Shown: positions 6,592 to 15,051 of the stretch, piece after piece | Layout: each line of letters opens with the position of its first letter | Position numbering within the stretch: position 1 is the stretch's first letter | From: Promethearchaeota archaeon | GTDB lineage: Archaea > Asgardarchaeota > Lokiarchaeia > Sigynarchaeales > SOKP01 | Length of the DNA stretch: 18,930 nucleotides | NCBI GenBank assembly: GCA_019894875.1 | Contig: JAGXNR010000048.1 | Span: 1-18,930 of the forward strand | Direction: 5' to 3' | The notes under the pieces: model-generated | What the model saw: only the letters and a program-made list of their open reading frames with translations | Told to the model about the DNA's origin: nothing | The model's database searches: none | Program-made: the position numbers and the translations under genes

Positions 6592-8115
6592 TTAGTCATG
6601 GTGGTGCTCATGAGGTTCCATTTTAATATTTACAGGTTTTAAATTGCCAATTGCCCATCCTGTGACTTCATTTAGAGAAGGATGGATAACCATAGAATTG
6701 TATATAGGCATAAAAGAACCTGCTTCTGGGCATGCTTTTTTTAGTTTAGGAATATCACTTTCACTTTGAGGTTCTGGTAATGAACAGGTGAATCCAGAAT
6801 TCATTAAGTATACAAATGGTTGCACTAAAATAGCCGCGTTAGGACCTACAACATGTGCACCTAAAAGTTGATAAGATTTATCAACTATTAATTTGGCAAA
6901 TCCATCATCTTCATCATCCCCACTAAAACCCATAGCAAATCCTTTAGCTACAGTGGAGTAATTCTTTTTTGCTATAAATATCTCATGACCCTTATCAATT
7001 GCTTCTGCTTGGGTCATTCCGACATGCCCTACTTGTGGATAGGTAAAGATTGCCCAGGGTACGGTAGAATAATCTACAGATTTTTTTTGGTCTTCTGGTC
7101 TAAATATATTATTAGTACAGATTTCTGCTTCATAATTTGCTTTATGTCGAAATTGATAAAGTCCATTAGCATCACCAAAACACCAGATATTCTTTTTATT
7201 TGTTTCTAAGTACTGATTAGTTTTAATCCATCCCTTTTCATCAGTTTCAATACCGGTGTTTTTCACTTTTAATCTATCTGCATTTGAGCGTCGTCCAGTA
7301 GCAATAAGAATCTCTTCAGCAGAGATTTCAATTTCTTTCCCATCATTCATATTTTGGGCTATTATAATTTTATTCTTCTTTTTTCCCTTTGCTTTAATCG
7401 CTTTGTGGTTTACATAAACTGTCATGAACTTCTTGAAATTCTGTTCTAAAAATTTACTAATTTCAGGCTCTTCAGATGTTATTAAACGTGGAAGCATTTC
7501 TACTATAGTTACCTCAGTTCCCAATGCAGAGAATATGTGAGCGAACTCAGCAGCAATAACTCCTCCACCAATAATTATAAGACTCTTCCAGGGTTGTTCG
7601 GGGAATTTATCACCAAAAAAACTTTTGCTCGTTACGTAGCCTACTTCTTCTAAATCTTCAATAGGGGGTATAATAGAACGAGCTCCGGATGAAATAACAA
7701 ATTTTTCACCTTTGAATCTACCAATACTTTCCTTCCCATCACGAGACTTTACTTCCATTTCATAATCCCCAATGAATTCACCAATACCTCGGTACATTTT
7801 TAGATTTTCTACATGTGATAAACCTTCCTCAATTTGCTCACTCTCGTTAATCTGTGACCACATTCTTTTTGAAATTAAATCCCAATCAATCTTTTCAATA
7901 TTGAAATGAATACCAACTTTTTTTGCATGCTGAGCTTCTCTAATTAAATCAGCGGGATGGACTAACACTTTAGAAGGAATGCAACCACGAGTTAAGCATG
8001 TACCGCCCAATTTCGTATCCTCAACTAAAGCACATTTCATTCCGACTTGAAGTCCTACATTCAAAACACTTAATCCGGCCCCACTTCCAATAACTACCAA
8101 GTCATAAGTTTCCAT
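6592..8115 (-). CDS. Pyridine nucleotide-disulfide oxidoreductase, dihydrolipoamide dehydrogenase/mercuric reductase family
   Basis: A 507-residue FAD/NAD(P)-dependent flavoenzyme. It begins with the FAD dinucleotide fold VVIGSGAGLS (8-17). The redox-active disulfide follows in GGTCLTRGCIPSK (Cys40 and Cys45). A second dinucleotide fold IIIGGGVIAAE (180-190) binds NAD(P)H, and CFGDAN belongs to the second FAD contact. The C-terminal dimerisation domain ends with HPSLNE, giving the His478-Glu483 pair that works with the disulfide. These residues indicate a working dithiol/disulfide reductase, but the substrate (lipoamide, a low-molecular-weight thiol or another disulfide) cannot be read from the sequence. 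An insertion before HPSLNE (about 450-470) contains an extra Cys in KKACPEAGS. The tail PHEHHHD is unusual and could bind metal. The start is the ATG at 8115. No 2-oxoacid dehydrogenase genes lie nearby, so the gene appears to stand alone. Confidence 0.9.
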   Translation of the reverse strand: METYDLVVIGSGAGLSVLNVGLQVGMKCALVEDTKLGGTCLTRGCIPSKVLVHPADLIREAQHAKKVGIHFNIEKIDWDLISKRMWSQINESEQIEEGLSHVENLKMYRGIGEFIGDYEMEVKSRDGKESIGRFKGEKFVISSGARSIIPPIEDLEEVGYVTSKSFFGDKFPEQPWKSLIIIGGGVIAAEFAHIFSALGTEVTIVEMLPRLITSEEPEISKFLEQNFKKFMTVYVNHKAIKAKGKKKNKIIIAQNMNDGKEIEISAEEILIATGRRSNADRLKVKNTGIETDEKGWIKTNQYLETNKKNIWCFGDANGLYQFRHKANYEAEICTNNIFRPEDQKKSVDYSTVPWAIFTYPQVGHVGMTQAEAIDKGHEIFIAKKNYSTVAKGFAMGFSGDDEDDGFAKLIVDKSYQLLGAHVVGPNAAILVQPFVYLMNSGFTCSLPEPQSESDIPKLKKACPEAGSFMPIYNSMVIHPSLNEVTGWAIGNLKPVNIKMEPHEHHHD

Positions 8116-8224
8116 AAGTTCTTTTTTGTCTATATTATTTTTAAAGTTTTTAGTAATATTTTAGATGTGATTGGTATTTAATTCTCTGATACAAATTAGT
8201 GGTGAAATCTTTGTAGCAGATTTA

Positions 8225-8252
8225 GTTAAAATTAGAATTTAAAAAAAGAATA
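8225..8252 (-). terminator. Oligo-T transcription terminator after the PAS-GAF kinase gene
   Basis: Just past the kinase stop codon the minus strand carries a run of five T, a short interruption, then seven T. Archaeal RNA polymerase terminates at such T tracts without needing a hairpin. Confidence 0.4.
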
Positions 8253-8260
8253 CAAAAATA

Positions 8261-10273
8261 CTATAAAGTTTCATGAAGGAGAACTACAAATTTACTTCCT
8301 TGTTTATAATCTCCCTTAGTTCTATCTTCAACCCAGATATCTCCTTGGTAACTATCTACAATCTTCTTTACCAGAGATAATCCAAGACCTAATCCCCTAC
8401 TTCTCTGGCTCTTACGCTTTCCTTTCTCAAAAATGCTTTTTTTCCGATAATCAGATATCCCAAGCCCATTATCATTGAATTCCATCCTTATATAGTTTTC
8501 ACGTTTAAGTTTTTCTTTTTTAATCTCTATCTCTATTTCAATTTTAGTTGAACTATTATGCCTTACAGCATTTATCAGGATATTATCGAAAACATCCAAT
8601 AAAAGATTATTTGCATACACATAAGTTTTCTTTTTTTGAGAATTTATTTTAACATCCAAGGTTCTTGCTTGAAAGCTGTTTTTAAGAAATTCGATTGCCT
8701 TATTTAATACTTGAAATATTTCAATTTTTTCTAGTTCAATTTCCGAATCTTCAATTTCATTTATTTTTCTGACATTTTTTATTAATTTTCTGCCTCTCTC
8801 TACTTGTTCATGAATAATCTCATATAATTCACTTATGGTATTTAATTTTTCAGGATTATTAAGATAGAGAGAACTGAGTTCCGCTGAAGAATGGATATTT
8901 TGAAGTATATTGTTGATATCGTGAGCAAAAATATCTCTGTAGAGGTCAGCTTGTAAAAATGCTTTTCGAAATTTTTCTTCTGATTCTTTAAGTAATTTCT
9001 CAGATTCAAATTTCTGGATAATTATTCCCATCTGCTTACCGATTGACTCCAATAAATCTAATTTATTTTTAGAAAGTATTTGATGAGTTGGAGAAGTTAA
9101 ATTTAAGCTTCCTACATATTCATCCTTAGAACGAAGAGGAACGCTTACGGTAGAATATACTCCGAATTCTTTTGAATTTTCCATGAATTCTGAAAAATCT
9201 TCGAAATAACATAATTTATCTTTATCGAATACTTTACTGAAGAGACCTTGAGTTATATCTACATCTTCTATGGCAGCTATATAATCCGGATGGATATTTT
9301 TATGATAAACTAATATATTATGATTGGTCTTATTATTATAAAAATAGATTCCTCCTCGGTCAAAACCAACAATATCCAAAACTTGATCATATGATTTTAA
9401 TAAATACTCTTGAAGACTCTTGGATTCATTACCAAGTGAGATAATCTTATTTAATACTGATAAGGCCTCACTACGTTCCTCTACTTTTTGTGCCATTGTT
9501 CTTCTTTCTGTGATATCTAAAGTCGTCTCAACTACTCCGATGATGTTATTATCATTATCCTTTACAGGATAACCTGCTACACGCCATACTCTATCATCTG
9601 GAGTATTTATTTCACTAATTTCTGGTTTTTTAGATTTCAATGACTTTACCACAGGACACCCTTCACATGGATCGTTTCGATCATTCCAAACTTGATAGCA
9701 TTTGCGTCCAACTAATTCTTCCGGTACAGAATTCACAGAATCAGCTGCAGCTTTATTAGCCCAAATAATCGAATTATCTTTAGTTTGATAAACTATAAAC
9801 TCCAATAGGCTTTCTAAGATGGTAGATTTTTCAGTTTCAGATTTTTGTAATTCTTCTTCTATTTTCTTATGAGATAATATTTCTCTAGCTTCAATGATTT
9901 CTGACTGTTGATCAAATATCGCAACAACTTTTCCAGAGGATAATTTATAAATATAAATTTCTGTCCAACCACTAACTCTACTAGCTTGATAAAAACCTGT
10001 GGGAGAATGTTCGGGATTCCCTGTTTTCCATACTCTTCGTAATGCATCTAGAAAAACAAAGTCTTCTACTTTTGGGAATAGAGTAGATAGATTTTTTCCT
10101 ATTATCTCTTTTCGGGTGACGTCACATATGCTTAAACCTGCTTTATTCATCTCGCTAATTGTGAAATTTTTACCCTGATCAGTTGTTTCATAAATGGCTA
10201 CGCCACTACTGATATTCTCAATTAGTTCCTTGAATAATTCTTCAGATTCATAAAGTCCTGATATTCCCAACAC
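8261..10273 (-). CDS. PAS-PAS-GAF sensor histidine kinase
   Basis: A 670-residue signal transducer with no membrane segment. The N-terminal PAS domain spans about 11-125 and a second PAS about 146-256, the latter ending in the usual DITERR. A GAF domain follows at about 278-425. The dimerisation helix carries the phospho-accepting His451 in FAHDINNIL. The HATPase domain has the N box NILINAVRHN (564-573), the G1 box DNGLG (601-605) and the G2 box GLGLGLSL (627-634). The second PAS contains three Cys in the pattern C-x10-C-x2-C (192, 203, 206), a known PAS variant that could bind a cofactor or metal. There is no receiver domain, so output must go to a separate response regulator. The start is a GTG (10271-10273) with an in-frame TGA close upstream; a TTG is the next codon. 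TATA-like TTTATAAG lies near 10327-10334. The kinase core is clearly paralogous to the protein encoded at 10562-11317. The ligand is unknown. Confidence 0.92.
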   Translation of the reverse strand: MLGISGLYESEELFKELIENISSGVAIYETTDQGKNFTISEMNKAGLSICDVTRKEIIGKNLSTLFPKVEDFVFLDALRRVWKTGNPEHSPTGFYQASRVSGWTEIYIYKLSSGKVVAIFDQQSEIIEAREILSHKKIEEELQKSETEKSTILESLLEFIVYQTKDNSIIWANKAAADSVNSVPEELVGRKCYQVWNDRNDPCEGCPVVKSLKSKKPEISEINTPDDRVWRVAGYPVKDNDNNIIGVVETTLDITERRTMAQKVEERSEALSVLNKIISLGNESKSLQEYLLKSYDQVLDIVGFDRGGIYFYNNKTNHNILVYHKNIHPDYIAAIEDVDITQGLFSKVFDKDKLCYFEDFSEFMENSKEFGVYSTVSVPLRSKDEYVGSLNLTSPTHQILSKNKLDLLESIGKQMGIIIQKFESEKLLKESEEKFRKAFLQADLYRDIFAHDINNILQNIHSSAELSSLYLNNPEKLNTISELYEIIHEQVERGRKLIKNVRKINEIEDSEIELEKIEIFQVLNKAIEFLKNSFQARTLDVKINSQKKKTYVYANNLLLDVFDNILINAVRHNSSTKIEIEIEIKKEKLKRENYIRMEFNDNGLGISDYRKKSIFEKGKRKSQRSRGLGLGLSLVKKIVDSYQGDIWVEDRTKGDYKQGSKFVVLLHETL

Positions 10274-10561
10274 TTCTCACAATTCACATTTTTAATACAA
10301 AACTATTTTAAAATAATCTTAATACTTATAAACTCCTTAATTTTCATCATCATTAACAAACGTGTTAAACCACATAAATAGTCGACTAATTATATTTAAA
10401 CTTATTTAAATAGATTTTAATGCGTTTATGTTGTATTTAATCTCAAAGTGTTGAATATAATCGGTGATTTTGTTTGAGTAACTAGAAAAAATCAAAAACC
10501 GTATGAGATGTTAGAAATTCAAAAATTAGAATTATATTCCCCAATAACCGAAAAGAAAATA
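10274..10561. other. 288-base spacer between the two kinase genes
   Basis: It contains the probable promoter of the PAS-GAF kinase (TATA-like TTTATAAG near 10327-10334 on the minus strand). The rest is AT-rich sequence with short TTTAAA-type repeats. I see no open frame with a plausible start and no RNA gene. Confidence 0.5.
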
Positions 10562-11317
10562 TTATTTGTTGGAGCCAACTGGGATTAAAATTATAAAATT
10601 AGAGCCCTTAGAGTAGTCTCCCTTGATTCTATTCTCGACCCAAATAAATCCACCATAACTATCGATAATTTCTTTTACGAGGGTTAATCCGAATCCCATT
10701 CCTTTGCCATGTTTATCTTTCACAAAACTGCTCTTAAAAATCCTTTCTTTCCGTTCATCAGATATTCCTATTCCATTATCGATAAATTCAAATTTAATAT
10801 AATTCTGATTTTCTTTTAGAGTCTGCGTGATTTGAACTGTAACATCAACAGAATTATTTAGGTTATGAAGAACTGCATTAATCAAAATGTTCTCAAATAC
10901 GTTGACGATAAACTCGTTTGCGTCTACCTTAATTGTCTTATCAAATTGATTTATTTTTATGCTTAATTTCTTATCCCGAAAATTCTTTTCTACAAACATA
11001 ATAGCCCTTTTTAACTCCCCAATAATATCAATTTGCTTTAACGAGCTTTTCAATTTATTATCTTGAGATAAAATTCGAGCATTTGATATTAACTTAATCC
11101 CACGCGCTATTTGTCCACTTATGAGATTGAGTTGATCATGTATTTTACTTATTTGATTTGAACCGTCTAAAAATATTCTACACAATTCGGTAGAACCTCG
11201 AACGTTGTTAAAAATATTGTTAATATCATGAGCAAGAAATTCAAATGATACTAAATTCTGATTTACTGGATCTATTATCTTTAACTCACTTTTTTTTTCA
11301 TGATCCTTAACATTCAA
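10562..11317 (-). CDS. Sensorless histidine kinase core (DHp plus HATPase)
   Basis: A 251-residue protein consisting almost only of a kinase core. His30 lies in FLAHDINNIF, the same phospho-acceptor context as in the neighbouring larger kinase. ATP-binding boxes follow: FENILINAVLHN (141-152), DNGIG (180-184) and GMGFGLTL (206-213). The end, GDYSKGSNFIILIP, also parallels its neighbour's GDYKQGSKFVVLL. Only about 25 residues precede the His helix, so there is no sensor domain. It may respond through a partner protein or form mixed dimers with the larger kinase. The start is a TTG at 11317: a TAA lies six bases upstream in frame, and the nearby ATGs are out of frame. No Shine-Dalgarno is visible. 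Known motifs are intact, so this is not an obvious pseudogene, but loss of an N-terminal sensor after duplication is a reasonable reading. Confidence 0.85.
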   Translation of the reverse strand: MNVKDHEKKSELKIIDPVNQNLVSFEFLAHDINNIFNNVRGSTELCRIFLDGSNQISKIHDQLNLISGQIARGIKLISNARILSQDNKLKSSLKQIDIIGELKRAIMFVEKNFRDKKLSIKINQFDKTIKVDANEFIVNVFENILINAVLHNLNNSVDVTVQITQTLKENQNYIKFEFIDNGIGISDERKERIFKSSFVKDKHGKGMGFGLTLVKEIIDSYGGFIWVENRIKGDYSKGSNFIILIPVGSNK

Positions 11318-11412
11318 ATTTTAATATCACTATAATTTTCCGTGAATTGAAATTTATTTCAAAATAAGGCTGATATTATTATCTAAGAATTCTAATTTAA
11401 AATTATTCTAAT

Positions 11413-11445
11413 CAAAAATGAAGAAATAAAAAGAAAAAATAACAG
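11413..11445 (-). terminator. Oligo-T terminator after the four-helix membrane protein gene
   Basis: Some 35 bases past the stop codon the minus strand reads T6-C-T5, then T-rich sequence ending in another T5 run. This is consistent with archaeal intrinsic termination. Confidence 0.4.
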
Positions 11446-11478
11446 ATGTAATTTGATATAAATACGAGAGTTAATTGA

Positions 11479-12999
11479 TCATCCAGCAAGCATAGAGGGT
11501 AATATCTTAGCTAAGGGTACGGCTAATCCGCCAAGTAAAGAGCCAATAGAGCCAAGCTTTTTAAGGTAGGTTTTCATATCTTTTGATACTTTCACTGATC
11601 GAGTCTTTCCCTCTATAATTGTGCCATCTTCAGAGAGTAAGAATATCTGGATAGTTTGTTCTCCGGTTTCTCTGGGTTCTAAAGTTAACCACGTTGTATC
11701 TCCATTCTCTAGCATACTTGATAGTACTCCTGCGATATCTCTCCCTTCGGACGAGATTAACGGAATGGGCTTATTAGGTATTAAGAAACTCCCCCGTCCT
11801 TCAACTTCTATATTTAGCTTTAATTTATTCGGTTCAAATCCAGGGGCGTTTATTTTAATTATATATTTTTTAGCCTCTGGAGAATTGTTGTATAGGAAAC
11901 AAAAAATATTCAATTCTGAATTCAGAAATACAACCTCTTGAGCGGTAGAATCCATGTAAATTGGATCTTTTGACACTCTTTCAATGTTATCAGCTAATTC
12001 TAATTGCAGTCTATCTATAATGTTGAAAAATCCAGGATTAAATTTTTTGATGTAGGAAAATAACTTTCCAATGTCCTTTAGGGAAAAATACCATATATTT
12101 TCTATTAACATCCCTTTTTCAATATCAAATGTATCTGAATTAACGTTGATTACTTCTTTTAATTCTTGAGTAAACTGCTCCTCAGTTAGAACTTCTTGGA
12201 ACTTCAAATAATAGAGAAAAAGTATCTTTTCAATAGCAAATGTAATGGGTAGTTCATCAGGTTCATCTTCTTTAATTTTTTGTACAAAACTAAGAGTTAA
12301 TATTTTATTTATCTCGGTTAAATATTCGTCCCATTTGAGGAAGGTAACTGGATCTAAATGGTTAGATAAGATTTCTCCGAAGAAATTGTCCAAAAATATC
12401 TGGTGAGTGGTTGGCTTATAGAAATCTTGAAGTCCATTAACGTCATGAATGTTAAGGTTCAAACTTCGAATTAATAATGCTAAACCTAAACCTACTAAGG
12501 AAAAACCCGCTGCTGCGAAACCTAAATCAAGCGAGCCAATCAAAAGCATTACTATAAATAGAGTTAAGGCTATAAAACAAATGAGTGAAATGAATTTTAA
12601 TAGATTAGTGACTCTTTTAACATTATTAGCTAATAAATCAAATCCATCAAGACTGTCTATTGGTCTACCCCTTTTTCTCTCAAATTTTAAGCGCATTTTA
12701 AGTGATGATTCAGTAGAATTTGCTCCCATAAATAACATAACCGAATTGAAGAGATAAATCCCTAAAAGAATATAAAAGAAAATGGTCAATATGAGTATAT
12801 AATCTTCTAGATATTCAAAACCAACAGGAGGATTTTGGAAAATTAATGTAAGAATTGTCGTTCCTACAAGTATTATGGGAAGGACAAAAAGTAATAATTT
12901 CCCCACTTTTGACATGTAACTTATCATATTCCCTTGAAATTTTTCTTTCTTGAGTATTTTTGATAAATCCCTTTCTAATTCTCTTTCCATCTTTTCCAT
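11479..12999 (-). CDS. Unassigned membrane protein, four predicted helices and a large soluble C-terminal part
   Basis: A 506-residue protein I do not recognise. A basic, charged N-terminus (about 1-30) precedes hydrophobic segments at about 33-54, 67-90, 133-155 and 158-178. A Lys/Arg-rich loop (100-130) joins the second and third and is probably cytoplasmic. Residues 180-365 look helical and soluble. Residues about 370-475 alternate short hydrophobic strands (YIIKINAPGFEPNKLKLNIE, then TWLTLEPRETGEQTIQIFLL) and suggest a beta-sandwich of the kind found in adhesion or interaction modules. The end is hydrophobic and Gly-rich (GSIGSLLGGLAVPLAKILPS) and may contact the membrane. I use the ATG at 12999; a TTG is one codon earlier. 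No transport or enzyme motif is visible. It diverges from the MBL-fold gene across a 169-base AT-rich spacer that must hold both promoters. No function is assigned. Confidence 0.75.
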   Translation of the reverse strand: MEKMERELERDLSKILKKEKFQGNMISYMSKVGKLLLFVLPIILVGTTILTLIFQNPPVGFEYLEDYILILTIFFYILLGIYLFNSVMLFMGANSTESSLKMRLKFERKRGRPIDSLDGFDLLANNVKRVTNLLKFISLICFIALTLFIVMLLIGSLDLGFAAAGFSLVGLGLALLIRSLNLNIHDVNGLQDFYKPTTHQIFLDNFFGEILSNHLDPVTFLKWDEYLTEINKILTLSFVQKIKEDEPDELPITFAIEKILFLYYLKFQEVLTEEQFTQELKEVINVNSDTFDIEKGMLIENIWYFSLKDIGKLFSYIKKFNPGFFNIIDRLQLELADNIERVSKDPIYMDSTAQEVVFLNSELNIFCFLYNNSPEAKKYIIKINAPGFEPNKLKLNIEVEGRGSFLIPNKPIPLISSEGRDIAGVLSSMLENGDTTWLTLEPRETGEQTIQIFLLSEDGTIIEGKTRSVKVSKDMKTYLKKLGSIGSLLGGLAVPLAKILPSMLAG

Positions 13000-13168
13000 C
13001 AACTTTTTAATTGGTAAATTTTAAAGTAGATATATAATTTTTTTATGATCATTTAAAATTTTGTTTTTTAGACCAGAAGGAAATAAAATTAGTTCTAATC
13101 CAGAAATACGAAAGTAAAAATTCTGATGTTTATTTTCATTATTAATATTATAGCAGGTCTCTTTTACA

Positions 13169-14194
13169 TTGTATTTTTCTGATTTTAGCTCTGAAATTAA
13201 CAAAATTGAAGATGTTCATCAAATTAAAATTGATGTCCCGTGGTCTGTAAAAAACGTGAGTACTTATCTCTTTGATTGGAACGGGAGCAAAATCCTTTTT
13301 GATTCGGGTTTAAACATGGCAAATTGGAGTGAATTATTTTTTTCCGCTCTAAATCATCTCAATTTATCAGTAAAAGATATAGATTATTGTTTTATATCAC
13401 ATAATCATACCGATCATGTTGGTTTAGCCCCAACATTAAAGAAAAAAAATCCAGAACTAAAAATTCTCATGCATAATATAACTCATGAAACTCTTAAATG
13501 GGAAACTGAGCAAGAGAATCTGGATGAGGTTGAAAAAGAAGCCACGAGAATCGCAAATCGCATGATGCAGTACGGATTTGATGAAAAGCAATCTGAAGGA
13601 GTGATACAATATCTAAGTTATTGGCCTAAATTACGCCAGTATCAAAAACCAGACATAATTTTGCATGATGGAGATAAAATTCTAAATGACCTAGAAATTA
13701 TTTGGACTCCTGGACATAGTTTTGGTCATATATGTTTGTTCAATACAAAAAACAAATTTCTCTTCTGCGGGGACCATATTTTAAGCCGCATCACCCCCCA
13801 TATTGGGAATTATGTTATTCCAAAGTTTCTCGCAGAACAATACAAAGGCTATGATTTCAATAATATCCTTAAGCATTATTTAGATTCACTAGATCGTATT
13901 GATCATCTTAACCCTAAAATAATATTTCCCGCTCATCAAGATATTATCTATGATCCTCATAAAAGAATTTCGGAAATTAAAGAACACCATAAAAATAGGT
14001 TGGCAGAAATATCCAGAGTAATTAAGGATAATCCTTTAACACCTTTAAGAATCTCTGAATTACATTTTGGGGATCTGGATAATGCCAATTCGTTTTTGGC
14101 GCTTTCAGAAGTGCTTGGTCATTTATTTTTCCTTGAAAATCAGGGATTAGTAAAATCTGTTGAAAAGAATGAGAAAATTTTCTATTATAGTTAA
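13169..14194 (+). CDS. Metallo-beta-lactamase-fold hydrolase with C-terminal winged helix
   Basis: A 341-residue cytoplasmic enzyme. The metal-binding motif is SHNHTDHVG (His78, His80, Asp82, His83), completed by His183 in TPGHSFGH, Asp202 in CGDHI and His256 in PAHQD. This is a full two-metal site. Residues about 288-340 (LTPLRISELHFG, then GHLFFLENQGLVKS) form the small winged-helix domain found at the end of LACTB2-like hydrolases. Relatives include thioesterases, glyoxalase-like enzymes and nucleases, so the substrate is open. A helical insertion at about 104-160 separates the metal motifs and probably shapes the pocket. The start is a TTG at 13169, since the frame meets a TAG at 13151 and no ATG occurs before residue 50. 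A TATA-like ATTATA near 13146 would put transcription close to this codon. The next gene follows after 41 bases on the same strand and may be cotranscribed. Confidence 0.88.
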   Translation: MYFSDFSSEINKIEDVHQIKIDVPWSVKNVSTYLFDWNGSKILFDSGLNMANWSELFFSALNHLNLSVKDIDYCFISHNHTDHVGLAPTLKKKNPELKILMHNITHETLKWETEQENLDEVEKEATRIANRMMQYGFDEKQSEGVIQYLSYWPKLRQYQKPDIILHDGDKILNDLEIIWTPGHSFGHICLFNTKNKFLFCGDHILSRITPHIGNYVIPKFLAEQYKGYDFNNILKHYLDSLDRIDHLNPKIIFPAHQDIIYDPHKRISEIKEHHKNRLAEISRVIKDNPLTPLRISELHFGDLDNANSFLALSEVLGHLFFLENQGLVKSVEKNEKIFYYS

Positions 14195-14235
14195 AGGAAA
14201 ATAAAGTATTATATCCTAAGCAAAATTAAAATACA

Positions 14236-14832
14236 ATGATGTTTAGTTGGATTAATGTTATAATACTGATTATCTCAACTACCCTTATGGCATTTTTCTA
14301 CATTAAGAGTGTATATCCTGCAACCTTAAGCCAGAAAATAGGGTTGAAAGCATATGCAAGATGTGCGTATTATAGAATCACTGCAAGCGTTTTTGAATTG
14401 ATTACAATTCTTAATTATTTATTCTACTTTTTTCTCCCATTACCAATAAACTTTCCACAATTTTTTATTTGGGATTATTGGATCTCAATTTTAATTGCGA
14501 TCGTCATTTTACTTCCTTCTCTATATATTATGTTAAAGGGAGTTAAAGATGCGGGAAGAGAGGCTTTATTTCCAGATAAGGATCATACTCTCTATTCTGG
14601 AATATATGAAAAGATTAGGCACCCTCAAGCATTAGGAGAGGCTTTCATTTGGTTGTCGGTTGCATTAATTTTAAATTCCCCATTTCTCTTTTTATATTCA
14701 ATTGTCTGGTTCCCATTATTTTATTGGTTTTGCAAAGCAGAAGAAGTAGATCTAATAATAAGATATGGAGAATCCTATGTTGATTATAAGAAGCGAACTG
14801 GGATGTTCTTTCCTAAGAAGAAAAGAAATTGA
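14236..14832 (+). CDS. Isoprenylcysteine carboxyl methyltransferase-like membrane methyltransferase
   Basis: A 198-residue integral membrane protein with hydrophobic segments at about 5-24, 52-70, 80-100 and 132-165. The C-terminal part carries the ICMT/PEMT hallmark. LYSGIYEKIRHPQ (119-131) has the RHP motif that contacts S-adenosylmethionine, and AEEVDLIIRYGESYVDYKKR (168-187) has the paired Glu and the YGExYxxY signature. Known members methylate prenylcysteine, phospholipids or other membrane substrates. Which one applies here cannot be told, because many archaeal and bacterial members have no proven substrate. The ATG at 14236 is followed by a second ATG. No strong Shine-Dalgarno is present. 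It sits 41 bases after the MBL-fold gene and may share its transcript; a TATA-like TATTATAT at about 14208 is an alternative own promoter. Confidence 0.85.
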   Translation: MMFSWINVIILIISTTLMAFFYIKSVYPATLSQKIGLKAYARCAYYRITASVFELITILNYLFYFFLPLPINFPQFFIWDYWISILIAIVILLPSLYIMLKGVKDAGREALFPDKDHTLYSGIYEKIRHPQALGEAFIWLSVALILNSPFLFLYSIVWFPLFYWFCKAEEVDLIIRYGESYVDYKKRTGMFFPKKKRN

Positions 14833-15051
14833 AGGGATTAAATATGATTTTAGAACAAATAAATATTGAAGGTATAATCGATCATAAATTACTTTTTTAG
14901 GAGATTTAGGATAGAAGTGATCTAATCTTTTTGATCGATAAAATATATGGCAAGAAACTAACTAAAAGTAAATTATTTATACCACTCAAACTTCAGATAA
15001 TACGAAATCAAATTATTTAATTATATAATAGTAATTCGAGGATGATTTAAT

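Noticed and set aside
11621..11941. 106-codon plus-strand open frame antisense to the membrane protein gene
   Set aside because: Ser/Pro-rich shadow of the sense strand, with no Shine-Dalgarno or recognisable domain.
13021..13203. 60-codon minus-strand open frame between the membrane-protein gene and the MBL-fold gene
   Set aside because: It overlaps the start of the well-supported MBL-fold gene, has low-complexity Lys/Asn/Ile content and occupies the spacer that must hold two divergent promoters.
14844..14900. 18-codon plus-strand open frame after the ICMT-like gene
   Set aside because: Too short to support without conservation; only a weak AGGGA precedes it.
14877..14939. Separated inverted repeat ATCGATCA / TGATCGAT in the spacer before the alpha/beta hydrolase
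   Set aside because: Arms are only 8 bases with a 47-base loop, and GATC-containing words are self-complementary, so chance is a sufficient explanation.
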